Part shown: positions 34,408-42,248 of the stretch, in pieces | How positions within the stretch are numbered: the stretch's first letter is position 1 | How the letters are laid out: every line of letters starts with the position of its first letter | Assembly: GCF_001579845.1 (NCBI RefSeq) | Contig: NZ_CP007440.1 | Coordinates: 4,734,029 to 4,798,028 of the forward strand | DNA: 64,000 nucleotides | Direction: 5' to 3' | Origin: Rhodoplanes sp. Z2-YC6860 | GTDB lineage: Bacteria > Pseudomonadota > Alphaproteobacteria > Rhizobiales > Xanthobacteraceae | Made by a program: the position numbers and the translations under genes | The notes under the pieces: generated by a model | What the model was told of the DNA's origin: nothing | The model's database searches: none | Seen by the model: only the letters and a program-made list of their open reading frames with translations

Positions 34408-35436
34408 CTACTGGGCGCGGATCGCAGCGCGGGCCTTGTCGATCAGCTCCTTCGGCAGCCCGTAGATTTCGTTCAACACCCGCTCGATCTCGATGCCCTG
34501 CATCGGGCTCACCTCGAGGCGGAGCTTTTCCGCCTCGGCGACGAATTCCGGATCCTTCATGGTCGCGTCGAAGGCCGCGCGCAGCGCAGCCTTGCGGTCT
34601 TCGGGAATGCCCTGCGCGGCAAAGAACGGCCGCCCGAACGCCTGACCGGCGAGATGCACGCGCAAGACCTCGCGCTGCTCTTCGTTCTGCGCCTTGTCGA
34701 TCGCAAGCGGCACGTCGGCCGGCATGTCGGGCGCCTTCTCCAGCGCGAACACCGAAATGAGGTTGATCTTCTTATCGCGCAGCCAGTCCGGCTTGGTGCT
34801 CTTGATCGAGTCCCACGACCAGCCGCAGCGGCCGTCGAGTTCGCGCCGCTCGACTGCGAGATTGACCTCGGTGCCGCCCGGATAGCCGGACACGAGCTTC
34901 ACTTTGGCGCCGAACATGTTCTTCATGATCAGCGCAAAGTTGTCGAGGTCGGAGCCCGGCCCCTCGCCGCCCAGCACGAACGGCTTGGTCATGGCGTCCT
35001 GCCAGGTCTTGACGCCGCTCTCATGCCAGGTGGCGCAGAGGCTGTTGTTGTTGGCGATGTTGCCGATCCAGGAAAACGCGCGGCCGTCGAACTTGGCATC
35101 GCCGATCAAGGGCTCGACCGGCAGGCTGCGCGACATGGTGCCAAGCACGCTGCCGTCCTTCGGCGCGACGCTTGCAACATACTGCGCAGCGCGCAGGCTG
35201 CCGGCGCCCGGCATGTTCTGCGAAATGACGGTCGGGCGGCCCGGAATGTAGCGCCCCATGTATCGGGCGAGCAGCCGCGCGTAGATGTCATAACCGCTGC
35301 CGGCACTGAAGCCGATCACCATCGTGACGTTGCGGCCCTTGTAAAACTCTTCGACGCTCTGGGCTTTGATCGGACCGGTCAGCATCGTAAGCATCGCCGA
35401 AACGACAACGGCACGCACTGCGGCTTGCAATCGCAT
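34408..35436 (-). CDS. Bug/TctC-family periplasmic substrate-binding protein
   Basis: A 342-residue exported protein. The signal peptide ends at IKA-Q near 26. FYKGRNVTMVIGFSAGSGYDIYARLLARYM and NMPGAGSLRAAQYV match the TctC solute-binding fold of tripartite tricarboxylate transporters. ATG at 35436 was chosen because it starts the signal peptide. No TctA/TctB membrane genes are adjacent, so it is an orphan receptor. It follows an EamA-type exporter gene, 53 bp away on the same strand. Confidence 0.85.
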   Translation of the reverse strand: MRLQAAVRAVVVSAMLTMLTGPIKAQSVEEFYKGRNVTMVIGFSAGSGYDIYARLLARYMGRYIPGRPTVISQNMPGAGSLRAAQYVASVAPKDGSVLGTMSRSLPVEPLIGDAKFDGRAFSWIGNIANNNSLCATWHESGVKTWQDAMTKPFVLGGEGPGSDLDNFALIMKNMFGAKVKLVSGYPGGTEVNLAVERRELDGRCGWSWDSIKSTKPDWLRDKKINLISVFALEKAPDMPADVPLAIDKAQNEEQREVLRVHLAGQAFGRPFFAAQGIPEDRKAALRAAFDATMKDPEFVAEAEKLRLEVSPMQGIEIERVLNEIYGLPKELIDKARAAIRAQ

Positions 35437-35489
35437 AAATCGCCCCTTCTGAACCGGCGGGACCATCATCCTCGCCGTTTCGTCCGGCT

Positions 35490-36380
35490 TCAAGCCCGTT
35501 GCGAGCGCCAGTTCACCAGCGCCACGCCCGCCACGCAAACCGCCATGCCGAACAACGCGAGCAGCGATAGCTGCTCATCGAACATCAACCAGGCCATCAG
35601 CGCGGTGACCGGCGGCGTGAGATAAAACAGGCTCAGCACGCGCGCGGCGGCCTGATGGCGGATCATGAAATACAGAAGCCAGATCGCGCCAAGCGACAGC
35701 CCGAACACCAGCCAGCCTACCGCAAGCAGGAATTGCGGTGTCCACTGCACCTGAACGGTCTCGGTCATGAGCGCCGCCAACGCGAACAATCCCATCGCAG
35801 CGAGATACTGGAAGAAGAAGCCGACGCGCCATTCGATGCCGCCGCCGAACCGCTTCTGATAGAGCGTGCCAATGGTCATGCCGATCAGCGCGAAGGTCGC
35901 CGACAGCCAGGCGGACAACGGCGCTGCGCCGCCGGTGTGCGCGTGCACCACGAGATAGACGCCGGCAACGCCCAGCACGAGACCGGTCCATTGGCGCAAT
36001 GCGACGCGCTCGCCCAAAAGGCGGCTTGCGAGCGTCGAGGTCAGGATCGGCTGCAGGCTCACCACCAGCGCCGCAAAACCCGCCGGCAACCCGCGGTCGA
36101 TCGAAACGAACACGCCGCCGAGATAGCAGCCGTGCACCAGGAGCCCCGTCACTGCGCTGTGCAGCATCGCATCGCGCGTGGGCCACGCCGGCCGGGTGGC
36201 GAGCACGACCAGCCCGATGACGAGCACAACCCCACCCATCCGTACGGTGAGAAAGGTCAAAGGCGGCGCATAGGGCAGACCGTATTTGGCGCCAATGAAG
36301 CCGGACGCCCACAGCACCACGAAGATCGCAGGCGCAGCAAAAACCGCCGCGCCGGTCAGTTTTGAAGATGGTCCCGACAT
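35490..36380 (-). CDS. EamA/DMT-family transporter
   Basis: A 296-residue membrane protein with ten helices in two EamA repeats. The first repeat has FVVLWASGFIGAKYGLPYAPPLTFLTVRM, and the second ends with LLALFGMAVCVAGVALV. It should export a metabolite or amino acid; the substrate is unknown. ATG at 36380 chosen (MSGPSSK); a longer reading is possible. The leftward order is this gene, then the Bug receptor. Confidence 0.87.
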   Translation of the reverse strand: MSGPSSKLTGAAVFAAPAIFVVLWASGFIGAKYGLPYAPPLTFLTVRMGGVVLVIGLVVLATRPAWPTRDAMLHSAVTGLLVHGCYLGGVFVSIDRGLPAGFAALVVSLQPILTSTLASRLLGERVALRQWTGLVLGVAGVYLVVHAHTGGAAPLSAWLSATFALIGMTIGTLYQKRFGGGIEWRVGFFFQYLAAMGLFALAALMTETVQVQWTPQFLLAVGWLVFGLSLGAIWLLYFMIRHQAAARVLSLFYLTPPVTALMAWLMFDEQLSLLALFGMAVCVAGVALVNWRSQRA

Positions 36381-36544
36381 CCTGCCGCTGTTTAGCGGAA
36401 TTGCGCCCCGCCGTCCGGCTCCGAATGCATTTCTCCCCTGCGCCACCAGGGTACCGCTTCGGTCATTTGTCCACCGCTATGCGCGGAACCCATCGGATCG
36501 CCGGCTGGTTGTCATATGAGGAAGAAGCAGCCAAGGAGGCCGAC

Positions 36545-36865
36545 ATGTCTGATCCTCGTTACCGGGACTCGCGACTCGATCTGCCGCCAATTCGCGAGGA
36601 CGAAATCCGCGGCCAGCGCATGAATGAGCTGGAATCCTCCAACGCGATGTGGGGCTGGGTTGCCGGCGCCGTCGTGCTGGCACTGGTGCTGGTTTTTGTG
36701 TTTACCCGCGGCCAGGTCGATAACTCGCCGCAGGCTACGCTGCCGCCGCCCGCTGCGACCACGGGCTCGGCACCGTCTCCCAGCACGCAACCTTCGACCA
36801 CGGGTCAGGCCACACCGGCCCCGACCAAGGCGCCCGACGCAGCGCCGAAGAACGAAGCGAAATAA
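36545..36865 (+). CDS. Small single-helix membrane protein with Pro/Ser/Thr-rich tail
   Basis: A 106-residue protein. A charged N-terminal part (1-35) is followed by one membrane helix (MWGWVAGAVVLALVLVFVF) and a disordered tail rich in Pro, Ala, Ser and Thr. AAGGAGG lies 7 bp upstream. It has the same architecture as the gene at 40570-40938 but limited sequence identity. The tail probably lies in the periplasm. No family recognised. It ends in a strong terminator. Confidence 0.6.
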   Translation: MSDPRYRDSRLDLPPIREDEIRGQRMNELESSNAMWGWVAGAVVLALVLVFVFTRGQVDNSPQATLPPPAATTGSAPSPSTQPSTTGQATPAPTKAPDAAPKNEAK

Positions 36866-36889
36866 GCCGTTCGCAGCATGAATGAGTGA

Positions 36890-36925
36890 AGCACCCCGGC
36901 GCTCGGCCGGGGTGCTTTCGTTTTT
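36890..36925 (+). terminator. Terminator of the small membrane protein gene
   Basis: An 11-bp stem, AGCACCCCGGC / GCCGGGGTGCT, with a 5-nt loop, then TTCGTTTTTC. It ends at the stop codon of the convergent carboxymuconolactone-type gene. Confidence 0.88.
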
Positions 36926-37311
36926 CAGTTCTCGAAAGCCGGATCGATCGGCACGCGATAGCCGTTGGCAAGTCGATTGGTTTCGTTGGCCATGCCGGTC
37001 ACCGCCATCACCTCACTGAACATGGCATCGGTCATGCCGGCTTTCCGCGCCGCGGCGGTATGGCTGGCGATGCAATAGCCGCAGCCGTTCGACACGCTGA
37101 CCGCGAGATAGATCATCTCCTTGACCAGCGGATCGATCGCGCCTGGCGCCATCACCTCCTTGATGCTGTCCCAGGTGCGCTTCAACGTCGCCGGATCGTG
37201 CGCCAGATGTTTCCAGAAATTGTTCACGTCCGGCACGTTGCGGGTCTTCTTGATGTCATCATAGACCGCCTTCACCTCGGCAGGCGCGTCGCGATATTCG
37301 ATCGGCTTCAT
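36925..37311 (-). CDS. Carboxymuconolactone decarboxylase-family protein (AhpD-like)
   Basis: A 128-residue protein with the AhpD-type active-site cluster VSNGCGYCIASHTAAARKAG: CxxC followed by His after three residues, with an upstream Glu. These proteins are either gamma-carboxymuconolactone decarboxylases or alkylhydroperoxidase/peroxidase-like enzymes. The CxxCxxxH arrangement favours the redox type. It starts 13 bp after the downstream-listed Bug receptor gene ends, on the same strand, so they are probably cotranscribed. Confidence 0.85.
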   Translation of the reverse strand: MKPIEYRDAPAEVKAVYDDIKKTRNVPDVNNFWKHLAHDPATLKRTWDSIKEVMAPGAIDPLVKEMIYLAVSVSNGCGYCIASHTAAARKAGMTDAMFSEVMAVTGMANETNRLANGYRVPIDPAFEN

Positions 37312-37324
37312 GCTCGTCCCTTTG

Positions 37325-38311
37325 TCAATTTCCGGCCGTGGCGCCGGACGCCTTCACCACTCTAGCCCATTTCGGAATCTCGGATTTGATGTACGCCCGC
37401 AGCTCGTCCGGCGAACTGTTGACCACGTCGACGCCGAGATCCGTCAGCGCCTTGCGCGACTGCGGATCGTTCAGCGTGTCGTGCAGCGCACGCTGCAAAG
37501 CCTGCGACACGTCGTTCGGCAGGTTCGGTGGCGCAACGATGGCATGCCAGGTGGCGGCGTCGAACCCCGGATAGCCGCTTTCCGCAATGGTCGGAACATC
37601 GGGCAGCGCCGAGGTGCGTGTCAGCGTGGTCACCGCGATCGCGCGCAGCGCGCCGCTCTGAAGATGCGGCAGCAAGGGCGCCGGCGGATTGAACGCCACC
37701 GGGACGTGGCCGCCGATCACGCTTTGCAGCGCCTGCCCGGTGCCGCGAAACGGCGCGTGCGTCATCTCGAGGCCGGCCTCGACCTTGAGCAATTCGCCAG
37801 CGAGATGCGCCGGCGTGCCGACGCCGCCCGAGCCGAAGGTGAGCTTGCCGGGGTTGGCCTTCACGAAGGACACAAATTCGGCCAGCGTCTTCGCCGGCAC
37901 CGAGCCCGGATGCACGTAGAGCAAATTGGTCTGGGTACCGACCAGGCCGATCGGCTCGAAATCCTTCTCGGGATCATAGCCGAGATTTTTGTAGAGGCTC
38001 ACGTTGATCGCCAGCGACGAGCCGGTTGCAAGCAGAATGGTGTAGCCGTCAGGCGTTGCGCGCGCGACCGCCGTGGCCGCGATGCCGCCGCCGGCAACCG
38101 CGCGGTTTTCGACCACCACGGGCTGCTTGAGGATCTCTTCCATCTTCTTGGTGAGGATGCGCGCCATGACATCGCTTGGTCCACCGGGTGCGAAACCGAT
38201 AACCAGCGTGATCGGCTTTTCCGGAAAACCGGCCTCAGCCGGAGCGATCAAGAACAACGATGCAACCAATACCGACACAAGGCCGGCACAAAGCCTTCCC
38301 ACGCGCTCCAT
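37325..38311 (-). CDS. Bug/TctC-family periplasmic substrate-binding protein
   Basis: A 328-residue exported protein. The signal peptide ends at PAEA-G near 27. PITLVIGFAPGGPSDVMARIL and FGSGGVGTPAHLAGELLK, plus a C-terminal DVPTIAESGYPGF, are the standard Bug/TctC motifs. No TctA/TctB partner nearby. It is followed by the AhpD-like gene (13-bp gap). IS630 copy B is inserted 63 bp before its start codon, so its original promoter region was cut. Confidence 0.88.
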   Translation of the reverse strand: MERVGRLCAGLVSVLVASLFLIAPAEAGFPEKPITLVIGFAPGGPSDVMARILTKKMEEILKQPVVVENRAVAGGGIAATAVARATPDGYTILLATGSSLAINVSLYKNLGYDPEKDFEPIGLVGTQTNLLYVHPGSVPAKTLAEFVSFVKANPGKLTFGSGGVGTPAHLAGELLKVEAGLEMTHAPFRGTGQALQSVIGGHVPVAFNPPAPLLPHLQSGALRAIAVTTLTRTSALPDVPTIAESGYPGFDAATWHAIVAPPNLPNDVSQALQRALHDTLNDPQSRKALTDLGVDVVNSSPDELRAYIKSEIPKWARVVKASGATAGN

Positions 38312-38383
38312 TGGCCTCTCCCTAGAACCGGTCGTTCTTGCGGGACGCTCTTGGTGGCGCCGCTTGTCCCAGCCTAGAGCGGT

Positions 38384-39037
38384 TCACAATTTGACGGAAG
38401 CGTATCCGGCGTTTGCGAAGTAGTTGCTGCATTCGCGGGGGCCTATGGTTGTGACGAGGCTGCCGATTTGGCGCCAGACATCGTCGATGGTGCGCCTTTG
38501 AGCCATGCGCATCCAATGTTTGATCTTGGCGAAGGCCTGCTCGATCGGATTGAGGTCCGGCGAGTAGGGCGGCAGGTACCAGAGCCTGGCTCCGGCTGCT
38601 CTTATGATCTGTCGCAGCACGGCAGCCTTGTGGCTTCCGAGGTTGTCCATGACGACAATATCGCCGGCCTTCAGTGCGGGAACGAGTTGCTGCTGGACAT
38701 AGGCTCGGAAGCACTCGCCGTTGATCGGGCCATCGAACACGCAAGGGGCTGTGAGGCCGTCGTGGCGGAGCGCGCCGAGGAAGGTCAGCGTCCGCCAATG
38801 ACCATGCGGCGCGTAAGCTCGCAGGCGATCGCCCTTGCGTCCCCATCCGCGCAGCGGGGCCATGCTGGTCTTGATCCAGGTTTCGTCGATGAGGACCAAA
38901 CGCCGTGGATCGAGACCGGCCTGCCAGGATCGCCAGCGCTTTCGTCTGCGGGCGATGTCGGCCCGGGCCTGTTCAAGCGCGAACAGTGTTTTTTTTGAAC
39001 CGCAGGTCTTCGCGCCGCAGGAACAGCCACACGGCAT
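38384..39037 (-). CDS. IS630 transposase, orfB (DDE catalytic part)
   Basis: The catalytic frame of copy B. It contains LIDETW (Phe replaced by Leu before the first Asp compared with copy A), VMDNLGSHK and DLNPIEQAF. It overlaps orfA at the A8 run and is out of frame with it by one base, as in copy A. Meaningful coding starts at the A run, not at the first start codon. Confidence 0.85.
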   Translation of the reverse strand: MPCGCSCGAKTCGSKKTLFALEQARADIARRRKRWRSWQAGLDPRRLVLIDETWIKTSMAPLRGWGRKGDRLRAYAPHGHWRTLTFLGALRHDGLTAPCVFDGPINGECFRAYVQQQLVPALKAGDIVVMDNLGSHKAAVLRQIIRAAGARLWYLPPYSPDLNPIEQAFAKIKHWMRMAQRRTIDDVWRQIGSLVTTIGPRECSNYFANAGYASVKL

Positions 39038-39332
39038 TGTGCGAGACCTTTACCCCACGCGCGGCAAGTTCGTCCTTCAGCCCATGCAGGGTCAGATGCG
39101 GGGTCTGTCTGATGCGCTCCAGGATGAAGGCCCGATGCGGATCGAGCACCGGCTTGCGATATCCACCCATCTTGCTCGGCGACACTGAGCCAGTCGTCCG
39201 ATAGCGCTGAGACCACTTCACCACCGACGACACCGCCACGCCGAACCGCGAAGCCACCGTCCGGCAGCTCTCACCGTTCCGCACCGCCGCAACGACACGC
39301 TCACGCAGATCATTGGACAGAGGTCGGGTCAT
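38973..39332 (-). CDS. IS630 transposase, orfA (DNA-binding part)
   Basis: A 119-residue frame identical to orfA of copy A: two helix-turn-helix units for end recognition, ATG at 39332 with GGAGG upstream, ending after the eight-A run. Needs a frame change to join orfB. Confidence 0.85.
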   Translation of the reverse strand: MTRPLSNDLRERVVAAVRNGESCRTVASRFGVAVSSVVKWSQRYRTTGSVSPSKMGGYRKPVLDPHRAFILERIRQTPHLTLHGLKDELAARGVKVSHNAVWLFLRREDLRFKKNTVRA

Positions 39333-39480
39333 GAGCTGCTGGCCTCCAACCCAGCCAGCAGCTTGAATCACAATTCGAAGCCCAGCGGAATCCCCAGCGA
39401 TTCAGAAAAGAAGTGAACCGCTCTAGAGGGGATCGCTGCCGGCTGGAATAATCGTTTGGGAGATGGCTGCCGAAATCCGA

Positions 39481-40014
39481 TCAGAAGTCGAGCTTGTCGC
39501 GCACGGCCTCGATGCCGGCTTTGGCACAGGCCTCATCGGCATCGCCGCCCGGTGCGCCTGAAACGCCAACCGCGCCGACCGTGGCGCCGCTCGCTTCGAT
39601 CATGACACCGCCTGCAACGATCACCACGCCCGGCAGGTTCCGGATCCCGGCTTGCGGCGTGCCGGGCTGCGTCATCGCGACCAGTTCCGCAGTGCTGCTG
39701 CGAAAGCTTGCCGCGGTCCAGGCTTTGCCGGTAGCAGTCGATGGCGTGTGCGCACCGGCAAAGCGGTCGCGCAGCATCACTTGTGTGACGCCGAAGCGAT
39801 CGACAACCGCGACCGCGGCTTGATAACCGCGCTTGCCGCATTCGGTGAGCGCCGCGCGTGCGAGATCGAGCGCCACATCCGGACTCAAGGACTTGTAGGT
39901 GACGAGCGCATCCTGCGCACGTACTGGCGTCGTTGCGAATGCAAGCGTCAGCGCAAGACCTGAAACAACAAGACCTGGGAAAACAAGCCCTGCGACAAAC
40001 CTTGATACGATCAT
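39481..40014 (-). CDS. Exported HbpS/GlcG-family protein
   Basis: A 177-residue protein. The signal peptide ends at PVRA-Q near 34. The mature part is a single GlcG/HbpS domain: LALDLARAALTECGKRGYQAAVAVVDRFGVTQVMLRDRFAGAHTPSTATGKAWTA and GGVMIEASGATVGAVGVSGAPGGDADEACAKAG. The family includes haem-degrading or haem-binding proteins (HbpS) and proteins of glycolate operons (GlcG). Role here unknown. ATG at 40014 chosen because it starts the signal peptide. Before IS630 insertion it would have been 118 bp upstream of the Bug receptor gene on the same strand. Confidence 0.82.
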   Translation of the reverse strand: MIVSRFVAGLVFPGLVVSGLALTLAFATTPVRAQDALVTYKSLSPDVALDLARAALTECGKRGYQAAVAVVDRFGVTQVMLRDRFAGAHTPSTATGKAWTAASFRSSTAELVAMTQPGTPQAGIRNLPGVVIVAGGVMIEASGATVGAVGVSGAPGGDADEACAKAGIEAVRDKLDF

Positions 40015-40205
40015 CGTCCTCTCCGCATCAGTACAAAAACGGATTTCGTCGCTCGTTCGAAAAAGATTTCTCGCGCGCGACGTCATCACCGACAGTGTAA
40101 TCGAACTGTGGGGATAAGTTTGTCACAAACGAAGTGCACGGTTGCGACGGCGCGCGAAAGGGCTAGCAGTAACGGCCCCGCTCCTCACATTGTCCGGGTG
40201 CTGCC

Positions 40206-40481
40206 ATGGCGATCACGTTGACCGATGACGAAGCTGGCCGACAGATCCTCGGCATCTTTGTGCGCTATCGGGTGCCGGCCGGTGGGACGTTGCGCCGCAC
40301 GCATTTCTTCGACGTGCGCGACGGCGATTTCCAGCGCGGCCTCGACAACGCTACGGCGCGCAAGTGGGTCGCCGTGCATCACCGTGACCGCTATCGCTAC
40401 ATCCTGACCGAGGAAGGCTACGCTGCAGGCCGCAGCGCCGAGGAGTTGGCTCATCAGGAGCTTCTCAAGACCGACGCGTGA
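40206..40481 (+). CDS. Small winged-helix-like protein of unknown function
   Basis: A 91-residue soluble protein with a helix-rich N-terminus (DDEAGRQILGIFVRYRVPAGGTLRR) and WVAVHHRDRYRYILTEEGYAAGRS, which resembles the wing of a winged-helix fold. No ligand or regulated gene is evident. It is followed 88 bp later by a small membrane protein gene with a hairpin at its ribosome site. Confidence 0.55.
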   Translation: MAITLTDDEAGRQILGIFVRYRVPAGGTLRRTHFFDVRDGDFQRGLDNATARKWVAVHHRDRYRYILTEEGYAAGRSAEELAHQELLKTDA

Positions 40482-40536
40482 ACGCCGGGCCGTCTTGAGC
40501 CCGAACTGAAGCGTTGGAACCTTGGTTCTCGCGTCG

Positions 40537-40569
40537 GGCTTGTCTCCCTGAGTGCCAGGGAGACAAGCC
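40537..40569 (+). promoter_or_regulatory. RBS-sequestering hairpin
   Basis: A perfect inverted repeat with 13-bp arms (GGCTTGTCTCCCT, 40537-40549; AGGGAGACAAGCC, 40557-40569) and a 7-nt loop. The right arm contains the ribosome-binding AGGGAGA and ends directly before the ATG at 40570. In the transcript the site would be paired, suggesting translational control. There is no T-run, so it is not a typical terminator. Confidence 0.6.
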
Positions 40570-40938
40570 ATGGATGAGCGGAAACAACAGCCGCCGCAAT
40601 ATCCGGTGCCGGAGGTGATCCAGCCCGACCCGATGCTTCAGCCGCAACGCAATTGGCTCGGGACTGCGATGGTCTATGTCGGCGCCGCCGCGATCATGGT
40701 GCTGGTTCTCTACGGCCTATCGCGCCCCGAGGCGACACAACAACAGGCAGCGAACACACCAAGCGCGGCAACGCAGACAGAGCCGGCCGGCGCCCCCGCG
40801 CAACCCAGTACCACCGGTTCGGGACAGAGCCAGAGCGGCGATCAGGCGAAAGCCGGAAAGGCGGGCGGTCAGCCGGCCCGGTCCGACAGTTCCAACGATA
40901 CCGGCTCGAAGAACCAGCCGCGGCAACAGGCGCAGTAG
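40570..40938 (+). CDS. Small single-helix membrane protein with Gln/Ser/Pro-rich tail
   Basis: A 122-residue protein. A proline-rich N-terminus (1-30) is followed by one membrane helix (GTAMVYVGAAAIMVLVLYGLS) and a low-complexity tail rich in Gln, Ala, Ser and Thr. Its layout repeats that of the protein at 36545-36865, including a TEPAGAPAQPSTTGSG segment recalling SPSTQPSTTGQATP. The function is unknown. Translation start is embedded in a hairpin. Confidence 0.6.
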   Translation: MDERKQQPPQYPVPEVIQPDPMLQPQRNWLGTAMVYVGAAAIMVLVLYGLSRPEATQQQAANTPSAATQTEPAGAPAQPSTTGSGQSQSGDQAKAGKAGGQPARSDSSNDTGSKNQPRQQAQ

Positions 40939-41028
40939 CTGCGGCCGTCGCGCTGAAGCCACCGCTCATCGCGCGTTGCCGACGTCATTTCAAAATGCCG
41001 CCGCGCGCTCGCCGGAATTGGTACACGC

Positions 41029-41071
41029 TTCTTTGCCCAAGGTGTCGATCTTCTTTGCCCAAGGTATCGAT
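41029..41071. repeat. Two-copy 22-bp tandem repeat
   Basis: TTCTTTGCCCAAGGTGTCGAT (41029-41049), with the same sequence and one mismatch at 41051-41071, one base apart. It lies in a 281-bp gap (40939-41219) that otherwise shows no gene. Could be a regulator site or slippage product. Confidence 0.5.
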
Positions 41072-41219
41072 GAAGCGTCCGGACGCTCGATGAGCTTGGC
41101 GAATTGGTGTTTTTCCTGTGTCCCGGCGCCTGCACGGCGGCGATAGTGCCAGAGATCGCCGCAGAAATTCCCTAATCGTTTCCGGAACATCGGCCAGCAC
41201 TGAACGTTCAGTCTGCGCT

Positions 41220-41765
41220 ATGTATTACGCCCCGCGTTATTCGCCTGATAAACCCGGTATGCCGATCCTCGGCTATTTTGTCGTGGTGGGAGCCGTTCTG
41301 ACAACGCTGCTGTTTGCAGCCGACTCCTACCTGGCGAAACCGGCGAAGCTGAGCTTCGCCAGCAACTTCGACGGGCTTCCGGCAGAGTACCGGGGTGAGC
41401 CCGGAACCCGCCGGCCTGCCGAGGCCGTGCCCGCCCTTGCCTCGCTCACGCCAGTCGCCGAAACCACGGGCTCCGCGCCGCCTGCCGAGCCACCGCATGC
41501 GGTCGTCGCGCACCAACAGCCGGAGACAACGAAGGCCGCCAAACCCCAGCGCAAGGTCGTGCGCAAACAGCGGCAGCGCCAGGACGATGACGACTGGTTC
41601 GGCGGCAACAACCGGCGCGAGTTCGCCAGCAACCGCGATCCGTTTTCATCGGGCTATCGCGACAGCGAACCGTCGTGGCGCGACTCCTGGGCTTCAGGCG
41701 GATACGAGCAACCGCGCATGAGCCGCCGCGCATCGCGTTCGAACAACGACTTCTGGTTCCGTTAG
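41220..41765 (+). CDS. Single-helix membrane protein with basic, Ser/Arg-rich tail
   Basis: A 181-residue protein. One membrane helix (PILGYFVVVGAVLTTLLFAADSYL, about 15-38) is followed by a long hydrophilic tail with an Arg/Lys/Gln-rich centre (KPQRKVVRKQRQRQDDDDW) and a Ser/Arg-rich end. No family recognised. The ATG at 41220 was chosen as the last start before the helix. The third small membrane protein of this 36-42 kb region. Confidence 0.6.
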   Translation: MYYAPRYSPDKPGMPILGYFVVVGAVLTTLLFAADSYLAKPAKLSFASNFDGLPAEYRGEPGTRRPAEAVPALASLTPVAETTGSAPPAEPPHAVVAHQQPETTKAAKPQRKVVRKQRQRQDDDDWFGGNNRREFASNRDPFSSGYRDSEPSWRDSWASGGYEQPRMSRRASRSNNDFWFR

Positions 41766-41774
41766 ACTCCTTCC

Positions 41775-42221
41775 CTACACCCACCCGCCGCGCGCCATGA
41801 TCGCGGCGCACAGCAGAATGATGACGATGCCCGTGAGCTCCGCATGGATCACGCCCGTGATCATGCGGAGCTTTCTTGCGTCGGGCCGCGGCACCTGACC
41901 GGTCCGCAGCGCCGCCCGCCATGACAAGAACTCCACCGTCGGAATGGCCGACAGCAGCGCCAGAAGAATGAACAGAGCAAACTTGGTCAGGAAGGCGTGG
42001 CTGTGAAAATAATAGGTCGCGCCCTTCTCGAAATAGAACACGCGCGGAAAGCCCACCGCCAGGAGCACGGTCGCGGCAACGCCAAGCACCGCGTCGGTGG
42101 CGATCAGCCGCCGCGCCGATGAGAGCGTGAGCTCCTGACGGATCAGCACGAACTCGACCGCGATCGCTGCAACCAGTGTGAACGCGGCAAGATGATGCAG
42201 AAACGCGAACAGCGTGGTCAT
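41775..42221 (-). CDS. DUF2214-family membrane protein
   Basis: A 148-residue protein with four membrane helices. LHHLAAFTLVAAIAVEFVLIR and the loop FEKGATYYFHSHAFLTKFALF match DUF2214. Function unknown. ATG at 42221. It starts 27 bp after the end of the upstream cyclase-family gene on the same strand. Confidence 0.78.
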   Translation of the reverse strand: MTTLFAFLHHLAAFTLVAAIAVEFVLIRQELTLSSARRLIATDAVLGVAATVLLAVGFPRVFYFEKGATYYFHSHAFLTKFALFILLALLSAIPTVEFLSWRAALRTGQVPRPDARKLRMITGVIHAELTGIVIILLCAAIMARGGWV

Positions 42222-42248
42222 GGGGTTCCGGCCTTCACTTGCCAATCC

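Larger units (their letters stand above)
38375..39425 (-). mobile_element. IS630-family insertion sequence, copy B
   Basis: A 1,051-bp element identical in structure to the one at 4701-5751, in the opposite orientation: TAGAGCGGTTCAC and complement as ends, TA at both borders, the two transposase frames and the same A8 run. The few differences suggest a very recent transposition. It lies between the HbpS-like gene and the Bug receptor gene. Confidence 0.93.

Noticed and set aside
41029-41071. CRISPR array
   Set aside because: Only two copies, one base apart, no spacers and no cas genes.
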